64,000 nt of DNA from assembly GCA_027491155.1 (NCBI GenBank), contig JAIXWR010000012.1, positions 1-64,000 on the forward strand, read 5' to 3'. The position numbers were made by a program, and so were the translations under genes. The stretch is from Verrucomicrobiaceae bacterium (GTDB lineage Bacteria > Verrucomicrobiota > Verrucomicrobiia > Verrucomicrobiales > Akkermansiaceae). The notes beneath the pieces are model-generated. The model searched no databases. It saw only the letters and a list, made by a program, of their open reading frames with translations, and was not told where the DNA came from. Of this stretch, positions 9,113 to 17,054 are shown one piece after another; the stretch's first letter is position 1; each line of letters begins with the position of its first letter.

Positions 9113-9194
9113 CCGGGAGCGCCGGTCCTCAGACCGGCATCTTCGCGGCGGCACCAAGGGACCCTCCGGGCCGGGTGCAGACCGGCGCTCCCGG
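9113..9194. repeat. Inverted-repeat element, family 2 copy D
   Basis: 82 bp bounded by perfect 15-bp inverted repeats CCGGGAGCGCCGGTC / GACCGGCGCTCCCGG. The left arm forms GCCGGTC-CTCA-GACCGGC. It lies between the start of the DUF1287 gene and the stop of the acetylesterase gene at 9210, 15 bases 3' of that stop. The same ends recur at 62681-62801. Confidence 0.85.
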
Positions 9195-9209
9195 AAGGTT
9201 CGTCCCGGC

Positions 9210-10049
9210 TCAGGGCTCCTCCTTCAAACAGCCTCCCAGCGGATCCCCCGGCAGCGCCTTCATCCCGTCGATCACCGCCTTCGCGTTGAAGCGCGCTCCG
9301 GCCGCGTTGGTGTGCGTCCCCTTGTCCGCGAAAAACGCTTCCACCTCGCCGGGCGGCAGGGCCGCGTAGCGCCCGGCGATGATCCCGCAGAGATCGAGGA
9401 AAGCCACGCCCTCCGCTTCGGCACAGGCCTGCACCCAGGGCCGCCACTCCTTCCAGTCCCCGTCGAACTTCTTGTGCGGCACCGGCGAACACAACACCAC
9501 CGCCGCGCCCTTCGCCTTGGCACTACGGGCGTAGTATTTCAAATACCAGCCGTAGCTGCGCACCGTCTCCACGCTGCCGTCGGGCTTCTTCACGGCTTCG
9601 GTCTCGTCGCCGGTTCCCTTGACCGAACCGCGGAACTTCCCGCGCTCGTCCAGCGGGCCGACATCGTTGTGGCCGAACTGGACCAGCACCAGATCGCCGG
9701 CCTTGATCTCCTTCAGCATCGCGTCCCAGCGGCCCTCGGTGAAAAAAGTCCGCGCCGACCGACCGCCGATCGCCCGGTTGACGACCCGGATCTTCGACCC
9801 GTCCAGAAAGCCCGCCAATTCCTCGCCCCAGCCGCGCATCTCGCCCTGGCCGTTGCGGACGGTCGAGTCCCCCGCAAGCCACAAGGTCCTCACCCCCGCC
9901 ACGGGAGCTTCCTTCTTCTCCGCCGCATCCGCCACCACCGGCCGCTCGTCGGCGGCCGGGGCCAGCCCGATGGCGATCAGCGGAAGCAGGAAACGGAATA
10001 GGCGCGGGATCACGGAGCGCAGCCTAGCAGAAACGCGCGGGCTTCCCAT
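9210..10049 (-). CDS. Rhamnogalacturonan acetylesterase-like SGNH/GDSL hydrolase
   Basis: The start is placed at the ATG giving MGSPRVSARLRSVIPRLFRF, with a hydrophobic signal segment LLPLIAIGLAPAA; the frame opens 8 codons earlier. SGNH blocks are present: WLAGDSTVRNG (catalytic Ser), NRAIGGRSARTFF (Gly), LVQFGHNDVG (Asn) and DKGTHTNAAGA (Asp/His). The order and wording match rhamnogalacturonan acetylesterases (RgaE/YesT type), which remove acetyl groups from pectin side regions. It is probably secreted. It is transcribed away from a second GDSL esterase gene, with about 53 bases between the starts. Confidence 0.88.
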   Translation of the reverse strand: MGSPRVSARLRSVIPRLFRFLLPLIAIGLAPAADERPVVADAAEKKEAPVAGVRTLWLAGDSTVRNGQGEMRGWGEELAGFLDGSKIRVVNRAIGGRSARTFFTEGRWDAMLKEIKAGDLVLVQFGHNDVGPLDERGKFRGSVKGTGDETEAVKKPDGSVETVRSYGWYLKYYARSAKAKGAAVVLCSPVPHKKFDGDWKEWRPWVQACAEAEGVAFLDLCGIIAGRYAALPPGEVEAFFADKGTHTNAAGARFNAKAVIDGMKALPGDPLGGCLKEEP

Positions 10050-10102
10050 TGCCCCGAACGGGTAGTCTGGCAAGCCGGCCGCCGGCCCTTCATGATGCCG
10101 CC

Positions 10103-11293
10103 GTGAGAGCGCCTCTGCTGTTGTCCCTCCTCGCCGCCACCGCCACGCTCCAGGCCGGCAGCGGCCCGTGGAAATTCGACTTCGGCAGCGGCCCGCCCGC
10201 CCGCGGATTCACCGCCGTGAAGGCCGGCGACCGCTACGATGCGGCCAAAGGCCACGGCTTCGACCTCGCCGGATCGCCGGCCGATGCTGCCGGCCACGTC
10301 ACCGGCCGCGGCGGATACTATTTCTCCCTCGCCGTGCCGGAGGGCTGCTACCGCGTCACCGTCACCCCCGCGAAGGGCGCGGACCTCGCGGTGAAAGCCG
10401 AGTCCCGGCGGCTGATGCTGTCACGGGCGACCGGAACGGAAAGCTTCACCGTCCACGTCCGCCGCCCCGAATTCCCCGGCGGCGCGGTGCGGCTGAAGGA
10501 CCGCGAAAAACCCTACCTCCATTGGGACGACAAGCTGACCCTCGAGTTCAACGGACCGGCACCGGACCTCGACCGCCTCGAGATCCAAGCCGTGGACGTG
10601 CCGGTCGTCCATCTGCTCGGCGACTCGACCGTCACCGACCAGCCCTACGAACCGTGGAACTCCTGGGGCCAGATGCTGCCCTGCTTTTTCGGTCCGGAAA
10701 TCGCGATCGCGAACCACGCGGAGTCCGGCGAATCGACCCGCAGCTCGCTTTCGGCGAAGCGCTTCGAGAAGGTCTATCGTTCGCTGAAGAAGGGCGATCA
10801 CGTCCTGCTCCAGTTCGGCCACAACGACATGAAGGACCAGTCGCCGGACGCCCTCGCCATCTACCGCTCCAACCTCGTCGCCATCGTGAAGGAAGTCCGC
10901 AAGCTCGGCGGGAACCCGGTGCTGCTCACTTCGGTGGAACGCTCGGGCGGCGTGAAGAAGGAGACGCTCGGCGGCTACCCCGATGCCGTCCGCTCGGTCG
11001 CGGCGGAACTCGATGTGCCTTTGATCGACCTCCACGCGATGAGCCGCGTCTTCTACCAGGCGCTCGGCGACCGCCTGATGCTCGCCTTTCAGGACGGCAC
11101 CCATCACAACAACTACGGCAGCTACGAACTGGCGAAGTGCGTGGTGGAAGGCATCCGCACCAAGGTCCCGGACCTCGCGAAGAAGCTCCGGCCCGAAGTG
11201 AAGCCCTTCGACCCGGCCAAGCCCGACCCGCCGGAGGACTTCATCTATCCGGCAAGCCCCGTAAAGGACCTGACCAAGCCGGACGGAGACTGA
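10103..11293 (+). CDS. Rhamnogalacturonan acetylesterase-like protein with N-terminal beta-sandwich domain
   Basis: The GTG start gives MRAPLLLSLLAATATLQAG, a signal peptide; an upstream ATG would add residues overlapping the divergent gene. Residues ~20-170 (KFDFGSGPPARGFTAV ... GYYFSLAVPEGCYRVTVT) form a carbohydrate-binding-like beta-sandwich known from YesT-type esterases. The SGNH domain follows: VHLLGDSTVTD, AIANHAESGESTRSS, LLQFGHNDMKD and the Asp-His block FQDGTHHNNYGSYEL. Function is inferred as deacetylation of pectin-type polysaccharide outside the cytoplasm. Its domain layout differs from the divergent neighbour, so the two are probably not a recent duplication. Confidence 0.87.
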   Translation: MRAPLLLSLLAATATLQAGSGPWKFDFGSGPPARGFTAVKAGDRYDAAKGHGFDLAGSPADAAGHVTGRGGYYFSLAVPEGCYRVTVTPAKGADLAVKAESRRLMLSRATGTESFTVHVRRPEFPGGAVRLKDREKPYLHWDDKLTLEFNGPAPDLDRLEIQAVDVPVVHLLGDSTVTDQPYEPWNSWGQMLPCFFGPEIAIANHAESGESTRSSLSAKRFEKVYRSLKKGDHVLLQFGHNDMKDQSPDALAIYRSNLVAIVKEVRKLGGNPVLLTSVERSGGVKKETLGGYPDAVRSVAAELDVPLIDLHAMSRVFYQALGDRLMLAFQDGTHHNNYGSYELAKCVVEGIRTKVPDLAKKLRPEVKPFDPAKPDPPEDFIYPASPVKDLTKPDGD

Positions 11294-11295
11294 GC

Positions 11296-12471
11296 CTACG
11301 CTTTCGGCAGCGGCTTCGCGGCATCCAACAAGGCCTGCCGCTCCCGCAGCGAATCGAGGCAGGAATCCACCAACCCCTCGTCCAGCGCGTGGACATCCTG
11401 GCCGATGCCCGCCTCGCGCAGCAGCAAAACCGTCAGCTCGCCGCCTAGGTGCTCGCGGAATTCCTCCAAGCCCTCATGGACCCGCCGCCGCCCGGAGGCA
11501 TCGCGGAGGTCGAGCGCCGGATGCCACAGCGGCAGCTTGAGGCCGGAAATCACGTCGATCACCCGCTCGGCCACGCTTTCGCGCAGCAGCCCGCAGCGTG
11601 CGGAGTAAAGCGTGTCCAGCGCCGCACCGATCGCCACCGCGTGGGCATGGCTCAAGGCGAAGCCGCTGAGCTGCTCGAGCTTGTGGGCGGCCCAGTGGCC
11701 GAAATCGAGCGGACGGCTGCTGCCGGTCTCGAAAGGATCGCCGCCCTGCGCGATGTGCCGGGCATGGAGCAGCGCGGATTGCTCGACGCATTCTTCCAAG
11801 GCGTCCGGCACCAGCGCCGCGAGCTCGTCCACCCGCTTCTCGATCCACTCGAAGAACGCGCCGTCCTTCACCAGCGAAACCTTCACCGCCTCGATCAAAC
11901 CCGCCCGGCGGGTCTCCTCGTCCTGGCTGTGGAGGAAGGCGAAATCGTTGATCACCGCGAATGGCACCGCGAAGGCGCCGATCCAGTTCTTCTTGCCGAA
12001 GCCGTTAATCGCGCACTTCACGCCCACGCCGCTGTCGTCCTGCGACAAGGTCGTGGTCGGGAAACGCACCAGCCGCACCCCGCGGTGCGCGGTCGCCGCG
12101 GCGTAGCCCACGGCATCGAGAAAGGCCCCGCCGCCGATGACCAGCAGGTAGGAATGGCGGTCGATGTGCTGGCGGTCGATGCTTTCCCAGATCCGCCGCA
12201 CCAGCGCGTCGTCGCGCTTCACCGCCTCGCCGCCGGGCAGCACCTGGAGGCCGCGCCAGTCGAAGCCGAGATCCGCGAAGTAGGTCTCGATCTGCCGGGT
12301 CAGCTCCGGCCAGGCCTTCGCCACGCTTTCCTCGACCGCCACCAGCACCCGCCGGCCGCCGCCTTCGGCGAGGATCTCGCCGAGCAGCGGGTTGCCGGCG
12401 CCGAAGGCATCGCGGGTAAAGCAAACGCGGTGCTTGAAGGTGACCGGAATCTGGAAATCGTGGCGCGACAT
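11296..12471 (-). CDS. 3-dehydroquinate synthase-family sugar-phosphate cyclase (AroB or EboD type)
   Basis: 391 residues, longer than the ~360 of typical AroB. NAD-binding region VIGGGAFLDAVGYAAATAHRG. The three metal ligands of the family are present: Glu in GLIEAVKVSLVKDG, and His in FGHWAAHKLE and SHAHAVAIG. The block PTTTLSQDDSGVGVKCAINGFGKKNWIG differs from housekeeping AroB (usually DSSVGGKTGVN) and is like the EboD subgroup found in ebo/edb clusters. No other ebo gene is nearby. It could serve the shikimate pathway or make another cyclised sugar; the sequence alone does not decide. It converges with the esterase gene, with 2 bases between stops. Confidence 0.8.
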   Translation of the reverse strand: MSRHDFQIPVTFKHRVCFTRDAFGAGNPLLGEILAEGGGRRVLVAVEESVAKAWPELTRQIETYFADLGFDWRGLQVLPGGEAVKRDDALVRRIWESIDRQHIDRHSYLLVIGGGAFLDAVGYAAATAHRGVRLVRFPTTTLSQDDSGVGVKCAINGFGKKNWIGAFAVPFAVINDFAFLHSQDEETRRAGLIEAVKVSLVKDGAFFEWIEKRVDELAALVPDALEECVEQSALLHARHIAQGGDPFETGSSRPLDFGHWAAHKLEQLSGFALSHAHAVAIGAALDTLYSARCGLLRESVAERVIDVISGLKLPLWHPALDLRDASGRRRVHEGLEEFREHLGGELTVLLLREAGIGQDVHALDEGLVDSCLDSLRERQALLDAAKPLPKA

Positions 12472-12526
12472 CGTGGCGGGTGAAAAGTGCCCTCAATACG
12501 CCCCCGCGCCAACCTTTCTTCACCCA

Positions 12527-13045
12527 ATGACGGAACCCGAGACCCTCTTCGAAACCCGCTGGCTGGGCCTTTACCGCATCGGCCACTGGGACTTCGTCCG
12601 GCGCCCGAACGCCGACGCCTGCGTCGGGATCCTCGCGCTCACCCCGGACGACGAGGTCGTGCTGATCGAGCAATTCCGCGTCCCCGTGCAGCAAAAGGTC
12701 ATCGAAATCCCCGCCGGGCTGGTCGGCGACGAGGAGGAATTCCGCGGCGAAGCCCTGTCCGCCACCGCCGCCCGCGAGCTGTTGGAGGAAACCGGCTACC
12801 GCGCCGGGAAGATCGAACTGCTGCTCGCCTCCCCCACGTCCGCCGGGATGACCCAGGAAATCACCCACCTCTTCCACGCCACCGGTCTCGTGAAGCAGCA
12901 CGACGGCGGCGGCACCGAGCACGAGGAGATCCACGTGCACCTCGTCCCGCGGACTGACCTCCGCGCCTGGCTCAAAGCGAAGGAAGCGGACGGCTACCTC
13001 GTCGACTTCAAGATCCACGCCGCCCTCTGGGCCGCGGGGATCTGA
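12527..13045 (+). CDS. Nudix hydrolase, ADP-ribose pyrophosphatase type
   Basis: The start is the ATG giving MTEPETLFETRWLGLYRIG (172 aa); the longer frame from 12392 is antisense to the cyclase gene. The Nudix box reads EALSATAARELLEETGY, with the catalytic REL-EE core intact although the leading glycine is displaced. Upstream, VVLIEQFRVPVQQKVIEIPAGLV is the strand typical of ADP-ribose pyrophosphatases (NudF-like). Likely a cytosolic nucleoside-diphosphate-sugar hydrolase. It is divergent from the cyclase, with about 55 bases between starts. A half REP-like hairpin starts 3 bases after the stop. Confidence 0.88.
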   Translation: MTEPETLFETRWLGLYRIGHWDFVRRPNADACVGILALTPDDEVVLIEQFRVPVQQKVIEIPAGLVGDEEEFRGEALSATAARELLEETGYRAGKIELLLASPTSAGMTQEITHLFHATGLVKQHDGGGTEHEEIHVHLVPRTDLRAWLKAKEADGYLVDFKIHAALWAAGI

Positions 13046-13048
13046 AGC

Positions 13049-13073
13049 GTAGCGGAAGGTCTGCGACCTTCCG
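13049..13073. repeat. Solitary hairpin of family 1 (copy B)
   Basis: GTAGCGGAAGGTCTGCGACC followed by TTCCG is identical to the left end of the elements at 8351 and 36404. I find no matching right end within the next 250 bases, so this is a half element. It starts 3 bases after the Nudix stop codon and could work as a transcript-end hairpin. Confidence 0.8.
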
Positions 13074-13297
13074 CGTCTCGCGGGTCCGCCGGCACCCGGC
13101 AGCACTCGCCGCCTGAAGGCAAACCTCGAGGAGCCTCCCCTCCGCCCGTTCCCCTTTGCGCTTCTCAACCACCGCGCCTCCTGCCGTCGTCCGGACTTCA
13201 TCAAGCTCCAAAATCCACGCCTTCCACAACTTTCTTCTTTGAATTCCAGCTTTCATGGCCGCCGGTCCGGTGCTCTAAAACGCTCGCTAAAGAAACC

Positions 13298-14050
13298 ATG
13301 TGGAATCGCCTCATAGTAATTCTCACGCTCGGTGCCACCGCTGGAATCTTCGTGATCCCGCTCAATCCGGTTAATAGCAAGATCCTTAAGCTTGCGTTCC
13401 TGGGTTGCATGATCGGAGCGTGGATTGGACTCACGATTCTCGGGTGGAAGCGCAAGCCTTTGAGGATCGCTGCCTTGATACTCCCATTCATAGGGCTGAC
13501 CCCGTTCATTCTTCCGAGTGGTGATATCGATGCCGAAGAGCTGAGGCAGGATTACGTTCGGCGGATGAACGAGTTCGAGGGGACGAAGTATTTTTGGGGA
13601 GGCGAGAGTTCCCGTGGAATCGATTGCTCAGGGTTACCTCGACGCGCTTTTCGGGATGCACTGCTGGCATACGGAATCAAGCACTTCAACGGACGAGCAT
13701 TTCGCGCATACATCGACCAGTGGTGGTTTGATGCCAGCGCAAAGGCGCTTGGTGAGGGATATCGGAGTTACACCAGCCCGATCGGAACGAGTGGAACGAT
13801 TCAGAAGATGGACTACACATCGTTGGCGCCGGGAGACTTGGCCGTCACCACGAATGGAGTTCATATTCTCGCATACGCGGGCGACGGTCAGTGGATTCAA
13901 GCCGATCCTGATATCGGAGCGGTAGCAACTTTAGATGGTCGCACGGATGACAACGGCTGGTTTGGCACGCCAGTCACAACACACCGCTGGCAGCTTCTCG
14001 CGCCAGACAAAGGCACCAGCGAACAAGACGCGGATAGCACCCCCCACTAG
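13298..14050 (+). CDS. Membrane-anchored NlpC/P60-like cell-wall hydrolase
   Basis: 250 residues starting MWNRLIVILTLGATAGIFVIP, with about three hydrophobic segments in the first 75 residues. The catalytic domain follows: KYFWGGESSRGIDCSGLPRRAF carries the catalytic cysteine in the DCSG motif, LAPGDLAVTTNGVHILAYAG the histidine strand, and QADP the third polar position. These are NlpC/P60 hallmarks, so it probably cleaves peptidoglycan peptides on the outer face of the membrane. The base composition is clearly less GC-rich than the neighbours, with more A/T at third positions, which suggests later acquisition. Confidence 0.8.
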   Translation: MWNRLIVILTLGATAGIFVIPLNPVNSKILKLAFLGCMIGAWIGLTILGWKRKPLRIAALILPFIGLTPFILPSGDIDAEELRQDYVRRMNEFEGTKYFWGGESSRGIDCSGLPRRAFRDALLAYGIKHFNGRAFRAYIDQWWFDASAKALGEGYRSYTSPIGTSGTIQKMDYTSLAPGDLAVTTNGVHILAYAGDGQWIQADPDIGAVATLDGRTDDNGWFGTPVTTHRWQLLAPDKGTSEQDADSTPH

Positions 14051-14163
14051 CTCCTTCTTCAGGTCGATGCCGTCGCGCAACTACAACCTCAACCCCGCGT
14101 TCAGCACTGCCCCCCGCTAGTGGGTTTGCCAGCGCTCGGAGGTTCACTTTTCCGCCGCCACCC

Positions 14164-15117
14164 TCACTTCCCCTCCCACTCCCCGAACGCCCGGAACTTC
14201 GCATACCGCGCATCCCGGAGCTGGTCGACCGTCAGCTTTCCGAGCTCGTCGAGGTTCGAAAGGATGGCCTCCTTCAAGGCCGCGGCCGTGCCGGGGTGGT
14301 CGTGGTGCGCGCCGCCGGTGGGCTCGGCGATCACGCCGTCGACCAGGCCGAGCTTCAGGAGATCGGGGGCGGCCAGCTTCATCGCTTCCGCGGCTTCCGG
14401 CGCGTGTTTGCGGTGCTTCCAGAGGATGGCCGCGCAGCCTTCCGGGCTGATCACGGAGTAGTAGGCGTTTTCCATCATCAGCACCCGGTCGGCGACGCCG
14501 ATCCCGAGGGCCCCGCCGGAGCCGCCTTCGCCGAGCACGATCGCGATGACCGGGACTTTCAGCAGCATCATCTCGCGCAGGTTGTGGGCGATGGCTTCCG
14601 CGATGTTCCGCTCTTCCGCGCCGATGCCGGGGTAGGCGCCGGGGGTGTCGATCAGCGCGATGACCGGCAGGCCGAACTTCTCGGCGAGCTTCATCAGGCG
14701 CATCGCCTTGCGGTAGCCTTCCGGATGGGCGCTGCCGAAGTTGCGCTTGAGGTTTTCCTTGGTGTCGCGGCCCTTCTGGTGGCCGATCACGACCACCCGC
14801 CGGCCGCCGATGCGGGCGAAGCCGCCGGGCATCGAGTGGTCGTCGCCGATCCGGCGGTCGCCGTGCAGCTCGCAGAAATCGGAGAACGCGTGGGCGATGT
14901 AATCGAGCATGAAAGGCCGCTGGGTATGACGGGCGATCTGCACGCGCTGCCAAGGGGTCAGGTTTTCGTAGGTCAGCTGGCGGGTTTCGGCCAGCTTGGC
15001 CTCCATGCTGGCGATATCGCCCGACATGTCGATCCCCTGTGAAGCGGACTTGGCGCGGAGTTTCTCGAGCTCGCGTTCGAGTTCGGCGATCGGCTTTTCG
15101 AATTCCAGCAGTTGCAT
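14164..15117 (-). CDS. accA: Acetyl-CoA carboxylase carboxyltransferase subunit alpha
   Basis: 317 residues, the normal AccA length. Starts MQLLEFEKPIAELERELEKL with the N-terminal coiled segment, then PWQRVQIARHTQRPFMLDYI, QKGRDTKENLKRNFG, PVIALIDTPGAYPGIGAEE and GEGGSGGALGIGVADRVLMME, all strongly conserved AccA blocks. With AccD it moves the carboxyl group from biotin to acetyl-CoA to make malonyl-CoA for fatty acids. accD is not in the window. It follows the LysM protein gene by about 45 bases and is probably in the same operon; acpP, another fatty-acid gene, is 1.6 kb upstream. Confidence 0.97.
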   Translation of the reverse strand: MQLLEFEKPIAELERELEKLRAKSASQGIDMSGDIASMEAKLAETRQLTYENLTPWQRVQIARHTQRPFMLDYIAHAFSDFCELHGDRRIGDDHSMPGGFARIGGRRVVVIGHQKGRDTKENLKRNFGSAHPEGYRKAMRLMKLAEKFGLPVIALIDTPGAYPGIGAEERNIAEAIAHNLREMMLLKVPVIAIVLGEGGSGGALGIGVADRVLMMENAYYSVISPEGCAAILWKHRKHAPEAAEAMKLAAPDLLKLGLVDGVIAEPTGGAHHDHPGTAAALKEAILSNLDELGKLTVDQLRDARYAKFRAFGEWEGK

Positions 15118-15162
15118 GGGTCGTGTCGTGGAAAGGTGGGTGTCCCGGAGGCGTGCGTCAGG

Positions 15163-16068
15163 CTAGGGTCCCGGCGCGCGGATTTCCACTTCATTCCCCG
15201 GGCGGAGGAGAAGGGCGAGTTCCTCGATGTCCTCGACGGCCAGGTGGAAGCCGGCGCCGGGCGAAAGGTCCGCGCCGTCCGCCGCCTCCGCTTCCGGCGG
15301 CAGGGCGCGGATCTGGAGCGGGGATTTCTCCAGCGCGAACATCTTGGCGGAGTTCCGGTAGTCCTTCATCCCCGGGGTCACGCGGCGGTTGCCGACGAGG
15401 CCGGATTTCGAGGCGATCTTCGTCCGCAGCGCGCCTTTCAGGCCGGCCAGGTCCATCGCCCGCAGCGGGTATTCCTTCACGAAGCGCCCGCCGTCCCAGA
15501 GGGAAAGCACCTTGCGCGCGGGGTCGACCTGCACCCGCAGTTCCAGCGGCATCACGATCAGCTCCTCGCCGGGGTGCAGGCCCTTGAGGTCGAGCAGGCC
15601 GTTGAGGTGCATGATGCAGTCGAGCGTCGTGTTGTGCTGGGCCGCGATGCCGAGGAACGACTCGCCGGAGCGCACGACGTGGACCGCCTTGCCTTCCATC
15701 CGGGAGGCGGAAAGCAGGTCGTCGAGGTTCATCTCGCCGACGATCCGGCGGGCTTCCGGCGCGGCCTTGGAGCGGGGATAGACGCTGACGACCGTCCGCA
15801 GCTTCTCGCGGGCGCCGGCGAGGTCGCCAATGGCGATCAGCTCGCGCGCCTTTTCAAAGACCTTCGCGCCGGGATCGATTTCCGGCAGCGTGGCATCGGC
15901 CTGCGGCAGGTTGACGACCGGCTGGGGATCGAACTGCACCGGCACCAGCTCCGAGAAGATCCCGCCGAGCGGTTCCTGCTGGACGTGCCAGACCAGCATC
16001 ACGGTGAAGACGGTGACCCCGAGGACCACCGCACCCGCCACCAGCTTGATCAAAGTCCAAAGTCGCAT
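15163..16068 (-). CDS. LysM protein with degenerate L,D-transpeptidase-like C-terminus
   Basis: 301 residues with an N-terminal membrane anchor (LIKLVAGAVVLGVTVFTVMLVW), a helical TPR-like stretch (KVFEKARELIAIGDLAGAREKL), a LysM domain at about 128-172 (HVVRSGESFLGIAAQHNTTL ... LHPGEELIV), and a C-terminal domain opening LRVQVDPARKVLSLWDGGRF as YkuD domains do. Where active L,D-transpeptidases have HG...SxGCxR, this protein reads SPGAGFHLAVEDIEELALLL, with no cysteine. It therefore looks like a catalytically dead YkuD relative that binds peptidoglycan. It lies between a conserved hypothetical gene (16-base gap) and accA. Confidence 0.75.
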   Translation of the reverse strand: MRLWTLIKLVAGAVVLGVTVFTVMLVWHVQQEPLGGIFSELVPVQFDPQPVVNLPQADATLPEIDPGAKVFEKARELIAIGDLAGAREKLRTVVSVYPRSKAAPEARRIVGEMNLDDLLSASRMEGKAVHVVRSGESFLGIAAQHNTTLDCIMHLNGLLDLKGLHPGEELIVMPLELRVQVDPARKVLSLWDGGRFVKEYPLRAMDLAGLKGALRTKIASKSGLVGNRRVTPGMKDYRNSAKMFALEKSPLQIRALPPEAEAADGADLSPGAGFHLAVEDIEELALLLRPGNEVEIRAPGP

Positions 16069-16084
16069 CCGCGGCGGGGTTGTA

Positions 16085-16621
16085 TCAGAGCAGGCCGCGC
16101 CGGTGGAAGTCGAAGCGGTTGATCGGCCACGATTGGCGGATCATTTCGAAGGCGAACTTGAAGACGGAGACTTCCCAGGCGTCGTCGACGCCCTCGATCA
16201 CCGCCCGTGCGGGATTCCCGGCGCGCCGGGCGTCCTCGAGCACCCGCTCGCGGACGGCCTCCATCGTGTCGTGGATGATTTCCTCGTGGACCTTCCCGCT
16301 GCGGAAACGGAAGCCGTAGCGGAGGAAGGCGAGGTCCTTGCCCTCCGCCTTCAGTTTTTCGATCAGCGCGTCCATCCGCTCGCGGGCCTTGTCGCCGAAG
16401 CCTTCGAGCTCGATTTCCTGCATCGACTCCGGGCGCAGGATCCGCGGCCGCATGGCTTCCACCTCGCCGCTGCGGACCCGCACTTCGCCGGTCCGGTCCA
16501 TCAGCTCGCTGAGGAGCAGGAACTCGAAGCGGGTGTCGCCGAAGGTGTCGATCCGGCGGTCCGGCTCCAGGAGAACCCGGGTGGTCTCCATCGCGTACTG
16601 GATGTTGTCGGGCGAGTGCAT
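16085..16621 (-). CDS. Conserved hypothetical protein, 178 aa
   Basis: The start is the ATG giving MHSPDNIQYAMETTRVLLEP; the longer frame runs through the acpP terminator. The protein is charged, soluble and mostly helical in its second half (DKARERMDALIEKLKAEGKDL), ending WEVSVFKFAFEMIRQSWPIN. There is no signal peptide or recognisable catalytic motif. I do not recognise the family. It is first in a probable operon with the LysM protein and accA, which hints at an envelope or lipid-related role without proving it. Confidence 0.65.
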   Translation of the reverse strand: MHSPDNIQYAMETTRVLLEPDRRIDTFGDTRFEFLLLSELMDRTGEVRVRSGEVEAMRPRILRPESMQEIELEGFGDKARERMDALIEKLKAEGKDLAFLRYGFRFRSGKVHEEIIHDTMEAVRERVLEDARRAGNPARAVIEGVDDAWEVSVFKFAFEMIRQSWPINRFDFHRRGLL

Positions 16622-16659
16622 GATCGGCGGACAGCCTCGGCCACCCCGGCAAAAGTGCG

Positions 16660-16695
16660 AAAAAAAAGGCAGACCCACCCGGAGTCCGCCTTTTT
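16660..16695 (-). terminator. Rho-independent terminator of acpP
   Basis: On the minus strand GGCGGAC pairs with GTCTGCC (one G-U pair) around a 9-base loop, followed by eight T. It begins about 30 bases after the acpP stop codon. The other strand also has five T but contains an A-C mismatch, so minus-strand use is favoured. Confidence 0.85.
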
Positions 16696-16724
16696 CTCAA
16701 ATGCTCCCGGGAGCGGCGGAAAAA

Positions 16725-16964
16725 TCAGCTCTGGCTCGTGATGTAGGTGACGACGTCGCCGACGGACTGGAGCTTTTCGGCTTCCTCGTCGGGGACTTCG
16801 ATTTCGAACTCCTCTTCGAACGCCATGACGAGCTCGACGGTGTCAAGGGAGTCGGCACCGAGGTCTTCGATGAACTTGGCCTCCAGGGTCACCTGGTCGG
16901 CGTTGACGCCGAGCTGGTCGACGATGATGTCCTTAACGCGGTCTTCGATGCTCTTGTCAGACAT
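16725..16964 (-). CDS. acpP: Acyl carrier protein
   Basis: 79 residues starting [20 protein letters not shown]; the frame opens 20 codons earlier in non-coding sequence. The phosphopantetheine serine lies in [20 protein letters not shown], exactly the AcpP signature, and the acidic helix [17 protein letters not shown] is present. It carries acyl chains during fatty-acid synthesis. It is followed by a strong terminator and stands without fabF or fabD beside it. Confidence 0.97.
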   Translation of the reverse strand: MSDKSIEDRVKDIIVDQLGVNADQVTLEAKFIEDLGADSLDTVELVMAFEEEFEIEVPDEEAEKLQSVGDVVTYITSQS

Positions 16965-17054
16965 TGGTGTGCTAGGTGGTTGAAGCTGGAGGGAGGGATT
17001 ACCGCCCGCACCGGGGCTTGGCAACCCCGAAAAGCGACCTGTTTCGCGAGGGTT

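Noticed and set aside
13074-13297. Possible small gene or pseudogene between the Nudix and NlpC genes
   Set aside because: The frames here lack start signals and similarity; a partial echo of the Nudix 3' end (ATCCACGCC) is too short to call a duplication.
13298-14160. Phage or defence island around the lower-GC gene
   Set aside because: Only one gene is involved and it is a cell-wall hydrolase; no integrase, att site, nuclease or other defence gene is nearby.
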